A program made the position numbers and the translations under genes. From Mesorhizobium sp. AR02 (lineage in GTDB: Bacteria > Pseudomonadota > Alphaproteobacteria > Rhizobiales > Rhizobiaceae), in contig NZ_CP080531.1 of assembly GCF_024746835.1 (NCBI RefSeq), forward strand, positions 5,786,001-5,850,000: a stretch of DNA of 64,000 nt, read 5' to 3'. Positions 24,801 through 33,577 of the stretch are shown in pieces. The notes below the pieces were generated by a model. It was given only the letters and a program-made list of their open reading frames with translations. It was not told the DNA's origin and did no database searches. The first letter of the stretch is position 1. Each line of letters opens with the position of its first letter.

Positions 24801-25577
24801 CTAGATATCTTCAGGCTCACCGGGCTTGCACAGCAGATAGGTGTCCATGATCCAGCCCTTTTGCTGGCGGGCTTGCTCACGGACCTTTTCGATCTCTGCG
24901 CCGACATCGCCGAGGCGGCCCGAGAGAACAATCTCGTCCGGTGTGCCGAGATAGGCACCCCAATGGATTACGACATCTTGATCGGCAAGTGTGCTGAAGG
25001 CGCATTTGCCGTCCAGCATGACGACCGTACTGCCAGCATTGCTGGCCAGACCCTCCTCGGTGAGGCGGCGGCCGGTGGTGACCAGGATGGAATCGCCGAT
25101 GCGGTTCAGGGCTATTTTATGGCTGGCGGCAAGCGTCTGGATGGCGGTGATGCCGGGGATGACCTCTAGCTCGAAGGCGACATTGCCTCGCAGGCGCACG
25201 CGCTCGAGAATACGCAGCGCGCTGTCGTAAAGCGAAGGGTCGCCCCAGATCAGGAAGGCGCCGCAGCCATCTTCCGCAAGCTCGTCGCGGATCAGGGCTT
25301 CGTAGATGGCGGCGATGGCTTCGTGCCAGTCGTCGACGGTCGAACGGTAGGACGGCGCCGGCTCGGCGCGCACCGGCACGTCGAATTCGACGCGGCGCGA
25401 CTTCGGGTTGGTGACGAAGCGGTCGCAGATCTCGCGCCGCAGTTCGGCAAGGTCGTTCTTCTTGGCGCCCTTGTCGGGGATGAACAGCACGTCGGCACGG
25501 TTCAGGCCTGATATGGCCTGAACCGTCATGTGGTCGGGGTTGCCGGCGCCTATGCCGATGACGAGAAGCTTGCGCAT
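24801..25577 (-). CDS. cobF: Precorrin-6A synthase (deacetylating)
   Basis: A 258-residue SAM-dependent methyltransferase of the tetrapyrrole methylase fold, beginning RKLLVIGIGAGNPDHMTVQAISGLNRADVLFIPDKG. Further CobF marks are GAFLIWGDPSLYDSALRI and LEVIPGITAIQTLAA. It methylates C1 of precorrin-5 with loss of acetyl in the aerobic cobalamin pathway. The ATG at 25577 was chosen at the methylase signature, since the longer frame adds 72 unrelated residues. No other cob gene is in the window and no cobalamin riboswitch was seen upstream, so it stands apart from its pathway. Confidence 0.93.
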   Translation of the reverse strand: MRKLLVIGIGAGNPDHMTVQAISGLNRADVLFIPDKGAKKNDLAELRREICDRFVTNPKSRRVEFDVPVRAEPAPSYRSTVDDWHEAIAAIYEALIRDELAEDGCGAFLIWGDPSLYDSALRILERVRLRGNVAFELEVIPGITAIQTLAASHKIALNRIGDSILVTTGRRLTEEGLASNAGSTVVMLDGKCAFSTLADQDVVIHWGAYLGTPDEIVLSGRLGDVGAEIEKVREQARQQKGWIMDTYLLCKPGEPEDI

Positions 25578-25741
25578 GGAGCGAACTCCTGCCCGATCGG
25601 AACCTGTTAGTCCAGACCGCTGGCGTGTCCAGACCGCTGGCGTGTTCAGACCGTCCGGACGGTCCCGTGAGACGGAAGGGCTTTGAAACGCCACATTGAA
25701 ACAGCTAGGGTCATCCAGGCATTCCAGCCGAGGGGGCTTCG

Positions 25742-26761
25742 ATGTTGCGATATGTTCTGACTGTGGCGTTGGCGCTTTCGGCCGCGCCGGCACTGGCCAA
25801 TGACTCGACTGCCGAACTCGGCACCGGTGGCCTCATTCTGTCGCGCAGCGATGCCGTGGCGATGCAAAGCGAGGATCTCTTCATCTCGCCTGAAAAGGTG
25901 ACGGTCGACTACGTTTTCCACAACAACACCGACAAGGATGTCAGCGCGATCGTCGCCTTTCCGATGCCCGACATTTCGGGCGACCCCGAGGAGATGCCGG
26001 CGATCCCGGAAAACCAGAGCGACAATTTCCTCGGCTTCGAGGTGACGATTGACGGCGCGCCGGCAAAGCCTGAGCTCGAGCAGAAGGTGTTCGCCCTCGG
26101 CATCGACATCAGCGCCGACCTCAAGGCACAGAATGTGCCGTTCAACCCGTTCGGCGATGCCGCCAAGGCGGCGTTGGCAAAGCTGCCAAAGGCGGTGGCC
26201 GACGACTGGGTCAACCGTGGCATCATCATCGAGGATCCGGAAGCAGACGCCGGCCCGAGCACCGCTCCAGCCTATGCACCCTTCTGGCAATTGCGCTCGA
26301 CCTATTGGTGGCGCTCGACCTTTCCGGCCAACAAGGACGTCCATGTTTCGCACCGCTACAAGCCGAGCGTCGGCGGCACATCCTCGGTCAGCTTCTTCTA
26401 CGATGGCAAGTTCCAGGGACAATATGCATCGTACAAGACACGCTACTGCATGGATGACACATTCGAGAACGTGGTGCGCAAGGTGGCGAAGGACAATCCG
26501 GACGGTTACCCGAAATATTACGAAAGCCGCATCGCCTATATACTGACCACCGGCGGCAACTGGGCAGCGGGTACCATCGGCAAGTTCAAGCTGACCGTCG
26601 ACAAGGCCAATGCAAAAGCCCTGGTCTCGTTCTGCGGCGACAATGTCAAAAAGGTCGGGCCGACGAGTTTCGAGATGACGGCGAACGATTTCTATCCCGA
26701 GCACAACATCGATATCCTGCTGCTCGAACCGTCGGACAGCAATGGCGGGGACGCGAACTGA
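25742..26761 (+). CDS. DUF4424 family exported protein
   Basis: A 339-residue protein with a signal peptide (VLTVALALSAAPALAND) and the DUF4424 core, beginning STAELGTGGLILSRSDAVAMQSEDLFIS, then VDYVFHNNTDKDVSAIVAFPMPDI. The fold is predicted to be mostly beta, and the protein should be periplasmic. No function is known for the family. Its stop codon overlaps the ATG of the dihydrofolate reductase gene (TGATG), so the two are probably coupled in translation, although no functional link is obvious. Confidence 0.85.
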   Translation: MLRYVLTVALALSAAPALANDSTAELGTGGLILSRSDAVAMQSEDLFISPEKVTVDYVFHNNTDKDVSAIVAFPMPDISGDPEEMPAIPENQSDNFLGFEVTIDGAPAKPELEQKVFALGIDISADLKAQNVPFNPFGDAAKAALAKLPKAVADDWVNRGIIIEDPEADAGPSTAPAYAPFWQLRSTYWWRSTFPANKDVHVSHRYKPSVGGTSSVSFFYDGKFQGQYASYKTRYCMDDTFENVVRKVAKDNPDGYPKYYESRIAYILTTGGNWAAGTIGKFKLTVDKANAKALVSFCGDNVKKVGPTSFEMTANDFYPEHNIDILLLEPSDSNGGDAN

Positions 26762-27279
26762 TGCATGTCGCAATCTATGTCGCCATCGCCGAGAACAACG
26801 TGATCGGCCGGGATGGCGGACTGCCCTGGCGGCTCTCCACCGACCTCAAGCGCTTCAAGGCCGATACGATGGGCAAGCCCATCATCATGGGCCGCAAGAC
26901 CTATGAAGGCATTGGCAGGCCGTTGCCGGGCCGGCTGAACATCGTCGTTACCCGCGACAAGACCTGGCGCGCCGAGGGCGTCGAGGTGGCGCATACGCTG
27001 GAGGCGGCGATTCAGCTGGCAACGGTGCGCGGACGCTGCATGACCGGCGTCGACGAGGCCTGCATCATCGGCGGCGGCGAGATCTATGCCCAGGCGCTGC
27101 CGCTGGCCGATCGGCTGCACGTCACCCATGTGCTGTCCGCCGTCGACGGCGACGCGCATTTCCCGCCGATCGACCCTCAGACATGGCGCGTGGTCAGTTC
27201 GCAGGAGGTTCCGGCCGGGGAAAAGGACAGCCACGCAACGCGCTATTCGGTTTACGAGCGGCGCCGCCAGATACTTTGA
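26761..27279 (+). CDS. folA: Dihydrofolate reductase
   Basis: A 172-residue enzyme that reduces dihydrofolate to tetrahydrofolate with NADPH. It has the invariant GRDGGLPWRLSTDLKRFK near the N terminus (the substrate Asp here lies in the later part, SDLK-like segment), IIMGRKTYEGIGRPLPGRLNIVVTR, and the NADPH loop ACIIGGGEIYAQALPLADRLHVT. It supplies the folate consumed by ThyA, which in related genomes is encoded next door, but here is 14.5 kb away. The start overlaps the DUF4424 stop. Confidence 0.97.
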   Translation: MHVAIYVAIAENNVIGRDGGLPWRLSTDLKRFKADTMGKPIIMGRKTYEGIGRPLPGRLNIVVTRDKTWRAEGVEVAHTLEAAIQLATVRGRCMTGVDEACIIGGGEIYAQALPLADRLHVTHVLSAVDGDAHFPPIDPQTWRVVSSQEVPAGEKDSHATRYSVYERRRQIL

Positions 27280-27447
27280 TAGACAAAAGGTGCATTGAAG
27301 GACGACAAAGGGTCGCTACCGGCCCAAAACGGATGATGTCGGCGGCGCATCGCGTTGAAAGCGTGCCGTGGCGTCCCTATAGAAGAACAACACTGGATTT
27401 GCGCCGTAACTCCGGCGCTTGAGGGAATTCCAAGCGAAAGGACATTC

Positions 27448-28563
27448 ATGCCCTGGAACGACAAGAGTGGCGGAGGCGGCGGCCCGTGGGGCGGCGGCGG
27501 CAACAATCAAGGACCCTGGGGGCAGGGGCCGAAGGGGCCAAGCGGTCCGCAGGGGTCGCCTCCCGACCTCGAAGACATCATCCGCCGCGGCCAGGACAGG
27601 CTGCGACGCGCGCTGCCCGGTGGCGGCGGTGCCAGTCCGGCCGTGTTCGGGCTGATCGCCGCGGTGCTGGTGGTTCTGTGGGCATTCCAGGCGGTCTATA
27701 CGGTGCAGCCGGACGAGGTCGCGGTCGAATTGCGCTTCGGCAAGCCGAAGCCCCAACTTTCCCAGCCAGGCCTGCATTTCCACTGGTGGCCGCTTGAAAC
27801 CGTCGAGACGGCCAAGATTTCCGAGCAGCTCGTCGACATTGGCGGCGGCAACACCAGCGGCAACGGCCTGATGCTGTCGGGCGACCAGAACATCGTCAAC
27901 GTGCAGTTTTCGGTGGCCTACCAGGTCTCCGATCCCCGCGCCTATCTGTTCGACGTCTCCGACCCGGACGGCATGCTGCGGCAGGTGGCCGAAAGTGCCA
28001 TGCGCGAAGCCGTCGGCCGCCGGCCGGCACAGGACATCTTCCGCGATGACCGCCAGGGTATAGCGGCGTCGGTGCGCGAAATCATCCAGACAACGCTGGA
28101 CGGCTACAAGGCCGGCCTCAACATCAACGCCGTCTCGATCGAGGATGCAGCACCGCCACGCGAAGTGGCCGATGCGTTCGACGAAGTGCAGCGTGCCGAG
28201 CAGGACGAGGACAAGTTCGTCGAGCAGGCCAACCAGTACTCCAACCAGAAGCTCGGCCAGGCGCGTGGCGAGGCGGCACAGGTCCGCGAAGACGCCGCCG
28301 CCTACAAGAACCGTGTGGTGCAGGAAGCCGAAGGTGAGGCCCAGCGCTTCATCTCGGTCTATGACGAATATGTCAAAGCCCCCGATGTCACGCGCAAACG
28401 GCTTTATCTGGAAACCATGGAGAAGGTTCTGAAGGACTCGAGCAAGGTCATCGTCGAGCAGGGCAACGGACAAGGCGTCGTGCCCTATCTGCCGCTGCCG
28501 GCATTGCAGCCGAAACCGCCGGCTCCGGCCGCACCTGCTGCGAACACGGGAGGTACCCAGTGA
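27448..28563 (+). CDS. hflK: HflK, membrane protease-regulator subunit
   Basis: A 371-residue SPFH/band-7 protein. A long glycine-rich cytoplasmic N-terminal tail (GGGGGPWGGGGNN) precedes a membrane helix (VFGLIAAVLVVLWAFQAVY, about residues 68 to 87). The band-7 domain runs from VQPDEVAVELRFG to about residue 270, and the end is Pro/Ala rich. HflK forms with HflC a large ring that encloses and restrains FtsH. The stop overlaps the hflC start. ATG 27448 follows AAGCGAAAGGAC. Confidence 0.96.
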   Translation: MPWNDKSGGGGGPWGGGGNNQGPWGQGPKGPSGPQGSPPDLEDIIRRGQDRLRRALPGGGGASPAVFGLIAAVLVVLWAFQAVYTVQPDEVAVELRFGKPKPQLSQPGLHFHWWPLETVETAKISEQLVDIGGGNTSGNGLMLSGDQNIVNVQFSVAYQVSDPRAYLFDVSDPDGMLRQVAESAMREAVGRRPAQDIFRDDRQGIAASVREIIQTTLDGYKAGLNINAVSIEDAAPPREVADAFDEVQRAEQDEDKFVEQANQYSNQKLGQARGEAAQVREDAAAYKNRVVQEAEGEAQRFISVYDEYVKAPDVTRKRLYLETMEKVLKDSSKVIVEQGNGQGVVPYLPLPALQPKPPAPAAPAANTGGTQ

Positions 28564-29534
28564 TGGCCAACCGTCTTCCTGTCTTCGTCGTGATCGCGGC
28601 GGTCATCCTGTTCCTGATCTATTCCTCGGTCTTCGTGGTCAATGCCCGCCAGCAGGCGCTGGTGCTGAGGTTCGGCGAGATCGTCGACGTCAAGAGCGAG
28701 CCCGGCATCTATTTCAAGGCGCCGTTCTCGTTCTTCGACGCCGATACGGTGCAACTGATCGAGAACAGAGTGCTGCGTTTCGACCTCGACAACATCCGCG
28801 TCCAGGTGTCGGGCGGCAAGTTCTATGAAGTCGATGCCTTCATCGCCTATCGCATCTCGGATCCGCGCGTCTTCCGTGCCGCCGTGTCCGGTCAGATCGA
28901 ACTCGCCGAAGCGCGGCTCAGGACCCGCCTCGATGCGGCCTTGCGCCGTGTCTACGGTCTGCGCGACTTCGAGGCAGCGCTCTCGGAAGAGCGTGCGGTG
29001 ATGATGCGTGAGGTGCGCGATCAGCTCCGGCCCGACGCCACCTCGCTCGGCTTGCAGATCGAGGATGTCCGCATCCGCCGCACCGACCTCACGGCCGAGG
29101 TTTCACAGCAGACCTACGACCGTATGAAGGCGGAACGCCTGGCCGAGGCCGCTCGGCTGCGGGCACGCGGCAACGAAGCGGCACAGCGCATCACGGCACG
29201 CGCCGATCGTGAAGTGGTCGAGATCGTCGCTGAAGCGCAGAAGGAGTCCGAGATCCTGCGCGGCGAGGGCGAAGCCCAGCGCAGCGCCACCTTCGCCGGA
29301 GCCTATCAGCGCGATCCGGCCTTCTTCGATTTCTACCGGTCGATGAATGCCTACGGCACCGCGCTGGACAACACCGGGACGACCATGGTGCTGTCGCCGA
29401 ATTCGGAGTTCTTCCGCTTCTTCCGCGATCCGGACGGCAAGGAAGGGCCGGCGAAGCCGACGCCGACGGCTCCCACCGCACCGGCGACGGCACCTGCCGC
29501 GCCGACGACACAGCCCAGCACCGGCCAGCAATAG
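28563..29534 (+). CDS. hflC: HflC, membrane protease-regulator subunit
   Basis: A 323-residue SPFH protein. One N-terminal helix (LPVFVVIAAVILFLIYSSVFVV) is followed by the band-7 domain (QQALVLRFGEIVDVKSEPGIYFKAPF) and a helical stretch rich in Ala, Arg and Glu (about residues 180 to 245). The tail of about 40 residues is Pro/Thr/Ala rich. ATG 28563 overlaps the hflK stop. HflC pairs with HflK to modulate the FtsH protease at the inner membrane. Confidence 0.96.
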   Translation: MANRLPVFVVIAAVILFLIYSSVFVVNARQQALVLRFGEIVDVKSEPGIYFKAPFSFFDADTVQLIENRVLRFDLDNIRVQVSGGKFYEVDAFIAYRISDPRVFRAAVSGQIELAEARLRTRLDAALRRVYGLRDFEAALSEERAVMMREVRDQLRPDATSLGLQIEDVRIRRTDLTAEVSQQTYDRMKAERLAEAARLRARGNEAAQRITARADREVVEIVAEAQKESEILRGEGEAQRSATFAGAYQRDPAFFDFYRSMNAYGTALDNTGTTMVLSPNSEFFRFFRDPDGKEGPAKPTPTAPTAPATAPAAPTTQPSTGQQ

Positions 29535-29537
29535 CCG

Positions 29538-29726
29538 GTGCAGGACTTCTTCGCGGCGATAGGCCTGGTCCTCGTGATCGAGGGCCTGGTCTATGGCGGC
29601 TTTCCCAGTTTCGCGAGGAAGCTCGCGGGCGAGGTGCTGTCGATGCCGGAGAATGCATTGCGAATCGCCGGGCTGGTCGCGATTGCCATCGGTGTCGGCA
29701 TCGTCTGGCTGGTCCGCGGCGGATGA
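29538..29726 (+). CDS. DUF2065 small membrane protein
   Basis: A 62-residue protein with two hydrophobic helices (FAAIGLVLVIEGLVYGGFP and LRIAGLVAIAIGVGIVWLV) separated by a short basic loop, the DUF2065 pattern. It starts at GTG 29538, three bases after the hflC stop. The family is usually located next to hflC and degP, so a role in envelope protein quality control is plausible but unproven. Confidence 0.85.
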   Translation: MQDFFAAIGLVLVIEGLVYGGFPSFARKLAGEVLSMPENALRIAGLVAIAIGVGIVWLVRGG

Positions 29727-29876
29727 GAGCCACCGGTTTTCGTCTTCGGCATAACGGAGGATTTATCCTCTGCCGGTAGTCGTAGCCGCAAACGTGCCGT
29801 ATTTTTTGCCAACATGGTGCAACACGGTGTTTTCGCCGTTGCGCTTTCTCTTTCAGAAAGACCGGGAGGCTTCTCG

Positions 29877-31391
29877 ATGACATCCAAACTCCTTTTGCGC
29901 GCGGCACGGCGGACGTTCATCGCTGGCACGGCAGCGCTTCTTGTCGGTACTGTCGCCGTCCCGTCCTTCGTGACGCCGACCTTCGCGGCAGACGGACCTG
30001 CTTCGGTGGCCGACCTGGCGCAAGGCGTGCTCGGCGCGGTGGTCAACATCTCGACCTCGCAGACGGTGAAGGGCACGGAAGGGCCGGGCGCGGTGCCGAT
30101 GCCGCAGCTTCCCGAAGGCTCACCCTTCCAGGACTTCTTCGACGACTTCTTCAAGAACCGCGGCGGCGGCAAGGACAATGGCGCGCAGAAGGTGCAGTCG
30201 CTGGGATCCGGTTTCGTCATCGACGCCGAGCAAGGCATCGTCGTCACCAACAATCACGTGATTGCGGACGCCGACGACATCGAAGTCAATTTCTCCGATG
30301 GCGTCACGCTGAAGGCGACGCTGGTCGGCACCGACACCAAGACCGATGTCGCGGTGCTCAAGGTCGATCCGAAAGGCCACAAGCTCACCGCGGTCAAGTT
30401 CGGCGATTCCACCAAGATGCGCGTCGGCGACTGGGTGATGGCGGTCGGCAATCCATTCGGTCTCGGTGGCACGGTCACGGTCGGTATCGTTTCGGCCCGC
30501 AACCGCGATATCAATTCCGGTCCCTATGACGATTTCATCCAGACCGATGCCGCGATCAACCGCGGCAATTCGGGCGGACCGCTGTTCAACAGCGCCGGCG
30601 AGGTCATCGGCATCAACACCGCGATCATCTCGCCGTCCGGCGGCTCGATCGGCATCGGCTTCTCCATTCCCTCGCAGCTTGCCTCGGGCGTCGTCGACCA
30701 GTTGCGCCAGTTCGGCGAGACGCGGCGCGGCTGGCTCGGCGTGCGCATACAGCCGGTGACGGACGACATCGCCGAGAGTCTCGGCATGGCGACAGCCAAG
30801 GGCGCGCTGGTCGCCGGCGTCATCAAGGGCGGACCGGTCGACAACGGCACCATCCAGGCCGGTGATGTCATCATCAAATTCGACGGCAAGGATATCCATG
30901 AAATGCGCGACCTGCCGCGCGTCGTCGCCGAAAGCCCGGTCGGCAAGGCTGTCGACGTGCTGATCGTGCGCAAGGGTGTCGAGCAGACGGTGAAGGTCAC
31001 GCTCGGCCGGCTCGAGGATGGTGAGAAGCTCGCCAGTGGCGGGAATGGCAATACCGATCAGCAAAAGGGCGACAAGGCTCCGGCCGTTTCGACCGCCTCG
31101 GTGCTCGGCATGACCGTCGGCGAACTCAATGACGAGACGCGCAAGAAGTTCAGCATTGCCGCCGATGTCTCCGGCGTCGTCATTACCGACGTGGCCAAGG
31201 ACTCGGCCGCGGCCGAGCGCGGCATCCAGCCCGGCGAAGTGATCACCGAGATCGCGCAGGAATCGGTTGCCACGCCCAAGGACGTCATGGACCGGATCGG
31301 CGCGCTGAAGGAGCAGGGCCGCAAGAATGCGCTCTTGATGCTGGCGTCGAAGACCGGCGAGTTGCGCTTCGTGACGATCCGGATGGATTGA
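29877..31391 (+). CDS. degP: Periplasmic serine endoprotease of the DegP/MucD (Do) family
   Basis: A 504-residue trypsin-like protease and chaperone. Signal peptide to about residue 37, catalytic His127 in TNNHVI, Asp157 in TDVAVL and Ser232 in RGNSGGPLF. Two PDZ domains follow, about residues 290 to 385 (RGWLGVRIQPVTDDIAESLG) and 410 to 500. It degrades or refolds damaged periplasmic proteins. It lies downstream of hflK-hflC-DUF2065, the usual order in Rhizobiales. ATG 29877 follows GGGAGG. All three catalytic residues are present. Confidence 0.96.
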   Translation: MTSKLLLRAARRTFIAGTAALLVGTVAVPSFVTPTFAADGPASVADLAQGVLGAVVNISTSQTVKGTEGPGAVPMPQLPEGSPFQDFFDDFFKNRGGGKDNGAQKVQSLGSGFVIDAEQGIVVTNNHVIADADDIEVNFSDGVTLKATLVGTDTKTDVAVLKVDPKGHKLTAVKFGDSTKMRVGDWVMAVGNPFGLGGTVTVGIVSARNRDINSGPYDDFIQTDAAINRGNSGGPLFNSAGEVIGINTAIISPSGGSIGIGFSIPSQLASGVVDQLRQFGETRRGWLGVRIQPVTDDIAESLGMATAKGALVAGVIKGGPVDNGTIQAGDVIIKFDGKDIHEMRDLPRVVAESPVGKAVDVLIVRKGVEQTVKVTLGRLEDGEKLASGGNGNTDQQKGDKAPAVSTASVLGMTVGELNDETRKKFSIAADVSGVVITDVAKDSAAAERGIQPGEVITEIAQESVATPKDVMDRIGALKEQGRKNALLMLASKTGELRFVTIRMD

Positions 31392-31417
31392 AGTCCGCTA
31401 TCGACAGGCGTATTGTA

Positions 31418-31433
31418 ACATCCCATGGGATGT
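31418..31433. promoter_or_regulatory. Perfect palindrome at the PIN/RHH promoter
   Basis: ACATCCCATGGGATGT is a perfect 16-base dyad directly before the toxin start, overlapping a -35-like TTGTAA (31413-31418) and next to TACTAT (31433-31438). It is probably the operator for the antitoxin's ribbon-helix-helix domain. Confidence 0.6.
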
Positions 31434-31446
31434 ACTATTTTGGCTT

Positions 31447-31872
31447 GTGAAGCGGATCGTACTGGATACAAACGTTCTTGCGGCAGGTTTGCGAAGCAGG
31501 AATGGCGCGTCGTTTGCCATCCTGCAACTGGTTGCGGATCGGCAGATTTGCCCGTTGGTGACCACAGCGCTGTTTCTTGAATATGAGACCGTGCTGGCCA
31601 GGCCCGAGCAAATGGCGGTTCACGGATTGTCCGCTACGGATCTCGATCGTTTGCTGGCCGGCTTTGCCACTTTTGCTGAGCCGGTCGAACTGCACTTTCT
31701 CTGGCGCCCGCAATTGAGCGATCCGAAGGATGAGATGGTGTTTGAAGCCGCGATCAACGGCCGGGCAGATGCGTTGGTGACTCACAATCGCCGGGATTTT
31801 TTGGCTGCGGCAGGCCGTTTTGACGTCCCGGTTGTAAGCCCGGCTGAGTTCCTGGAAGGACTTCGAACATGA
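31447..31872 (+). CDS. PIN-domain toxin (COG1569 family)
   Basis: A 141-residue putative toxin endoribonuclease, starting VKRIVLDTNVLAAGLRSRNGASFAIL. The acidic cluster of the PIN fold is visible: Asp7 in LDTNV, the Glu in FLEYETVL, and Asp94 and Asp108 regions in DPKDEMVFEAAINGRADALVTHN. The GTG at 31447 has no Shine-Dalgarno sequence and lies about nine bases after the -10-like TACTAT, so the mRNA may be leaderless. The stop overlaps the antitoxin ATG. The toxin-first order is the reverse of the common arrangement. Confidence 0.85.
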   Translation: MKRIVLDTNVLAAGLRSRNGASFAILQLVADRQICPLVTTALFLEYETVLARPEQMAVHGLSATDLDRLLAGFATFAEPVELHFLWRPQLSDPKDEMVFEAAINGRADALVTHNRRDFLAAAGRFDVPVVSPAEFLEGLRT

Positions 31873-32129
31873 GCAAGGCGACTTATCCATTGAAACTTCC
31901 ACTGTCGGTTAAGGAGGCAGCCGCGCGCCTCGCGAAGGCCGATGGCGTGTCGCTCAATCAGTGGATTGCGTCGGCTGTGGCACAGAAGGTGGGGGCCATG
32001 GAAACGGCAGCTGACTTTCTGCGTCGCCGGGCCGGCGATGCGTCACCCGGCGATTTTGTAGAGATGCTCGAGCGGGTCGCCGATAGATCGCCGCAACCCG
32101 GCGATGAGCTTCCACCGGACAGGCATTGA
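31869..32129 (+). CDS. RHH/HicB-like antitoxin
   Basis: An 86-residue protein, LPLSVKEAAARLAKADGVSLNQWIASAVAQKVG, with an Arc-like ribbon-helix-helix of the HicB C-terminal type. The acidic and flexible tail (GDFVEMLERVADRSPQPGDEL) is suited to binding a toxin. ATGA overlap with the PIN gene. It probably neutralises that toxin and, with it, represses the operon through the palindrome at 31418-31433. Its stop is directly adjacent to the stop of the convergent GNAT gene. Confidence 0.8.
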   Translation: MSKATYPLKLPLSVKEAAARLAKADGVSLNQWIASAVAQKVGAMETAADFLRRRAGDASPGDFVEMLERVADRSPQPGDELPPDRH

Positions 32130-32693
32130 TCAGCGGCGATTCTTTCGCCAATCCGCTGCCGCCAGCCGGTAGAGCACATGCCGCTTGAGCGCGGGATGGC
32201 TGTCAGGAATGCCGGGATGATCGAAATCGGCTGAGGGATCGGCTGTCATGCCGAGGCGTTTCATGACGGCGGTCGAGCGGTGGTTTTCCGCGACGGCAAA
32301 GGAAACGATTTCGTCGACGGCCAATGTCTCGAAACCGTAGGCCAGCCAGGCTTCCGAAGCCTCGGTGACGTAGCCCTTGCCCCAGAATTCGGGCGCCAGC
32401 CGCCAGCCGATCTCGATCGTGCCCGCCGGCAGGACGTCAATATCCTCTGTTCCCGACAGGCCGACAAAGCCGATGCACTTGCTCGTGGCGGCAATCTCGG
32501 CCGCTGCGAAGCCATAGCCGTCCTCATCGATCCATGCGCGGACCTCGTCCATCTTGGCGTCGGCGGCGGCACGGTCGCGGCGGAACGGGAAGAATTCCAT
32601 GACGCGCTCATCGGAATTGATGCGATGGAAGAGCTCGCGGTCGCGGTCTTCCCAATTGCGCAGGATGAGGCGCTCGGTGCGCATGGGTTTCAT
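32130..32693 (-). CDS. GNAT acetyltransferase, RimJ/RimL type
   Basis: A 187-residue acetyltransferase of the Acetyltransf_3 family: RTERLILRNWEDRDRELFHRIN at the start, IEIGWRLAPEFWGKGYVTEASEAWLAYGF carrying the acetyl-CoA-binding core, and a C-terminal ALKRHVLYRLAAADW. Substrate is unknown; relatives acetylate protein N termini or small molecules. ATG 32693 overlaps the serB stop (ATGA), so the two are coupled. No link with serine synthesis is known. Confidence 0.88.
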   Translation of the reverse strand: MKPMRTERLILRNWEDRDRELFHRINSDERVMEFFPFRRDRAAADAKMDEVRAWIDEDGYGFAAAEIAATSKCIGFVGLSGTEDIDVLPAGTIEIGWRLAPEFWGKGYVTEASEAWLAYGFETLAVDEIVSFAVAENHRSTAVMKRLGMTADPSADFDHPGIPDSHPALKRHVLYRLAAADWRKNRR

Positions 32694-33577
32694 TGCACAA
32701 TCTCTTCCTGGCGATAGCCCTGCAAATAGAGCAGGGCCGTCAGGTCGCCATGGTTGATGCGAACTTTCGCCTGCGCCGCCACGGTCGGCTTGGCGTGAAG
32801 CGCGACACCGGTTCCGGCAAGGCGGATCATGTCGAGGTCGTTGGCGCCGTCGCCGACGGCGATGGCATCGGCCGGCGTCAATCCAAGACGCGCCGAAATT
32901 TCGAGCAGCGCCTCGGCCTTGGCGGCGCGGCCAAGGATCGGCTCGCCGACCAGGCCGGTGAAGCGTCCGTCCTGTTCGAGCAGGCGATTGGCGCGGTTTT
33001 CCTGAAAACCGAGCATGGCCGCGATGCGCGTCGTGAACACTTCGAAACCGCCTGACACGAGTGCCGTCCAGGCGCCGTTGGCGCGCATGGTCTGGACCAG
33101 AGCGCGGCCGCCCGAGGCCAATGTCAGCCGATTGGCGACGATGCGGTCGACGACGGCGGCATCGAGCCCCTTCAGCAGCGCGACGCGCTCGCGCAGCGCC
33201 GGCTCGAAGGCGATCTCGCCATTCATCGACCGCGCGGTGATGGCCGCGACGCGATCCTTGACGCCGATCTCGTCGGCCAGTTCGTCGATGCATTCCTGGT
33301 CGATCATGGTCGAATCCATGTCGGCGATGAGGATTTTCTTGCGCCGCGTTTCGGCCTGCTGGACGATCACATCGACCGATTCCCCAGCCAACGCGGCGCG
33401 TAGCGCATCGGTGATATCGGCCGCGTCAGCCTCTTGCGGCAAGGCAAGATCGCAGGCAATGCCTTCGGCCAGCCAGACGACAGTGCTTGCGCCCACCGAC
33501 CGCGAGGCCATATTCGCAAGCGACGGCGACAGAGCGCGGTCAGCGGGACGGGAAACAAGCGTGGCAATGAGCGGCAT
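32690..33577 (-). CDS. serB: Phosphoserine phosphatase
   Basis: A 295-residue HAD phosphatase, the last step of serine synthesis. HAD motif I DMDST is at residues 86 to 90, motif II in ALVSGGF, motif III Lys in GRAAKAEALLE, and motif IV VGDGANDLDMIRLAG. The N-terminal 80 residues are the extension usual for proteobacterial SerB. ATG 33577 overlaps the start of the divergent miaA by 11 bases. The downstream GNAT gene is translationally coupled to it. Confidence 0.96.
   Translation of the reverse strand: MPLIATLVSRPADRALSPSLANMASRSVGASTVVWLAEGIACDLALPQEADAADITDALRAALAGESVDVIVQQAETRRKKILIADMDSTMIDQECIDELADEIGVKDRVAAITARSMNGEIAFEPALRERVALLKGLDAAVVDRIVANRLTLASGGRALVQTMRANGAWTALVSGGFEVFTTRIAAMLGFQENRANRLLEQDGRFTGLVGEPILGRAAKAEALLEISARLGLTPADAIAVGDGANDLDMIRLAGTGVALHAKPTVAAQAKVRINHGDLTALLYLQGYRQEEIVQ

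Noticed and set aside
24801..25793. Longer start for cobF at 25793
   Set aside because: The extra 72 residues are proline/serine rich and precede the conserved RKLLVIGIGAGNPD start; ATG 25577 fits the family.
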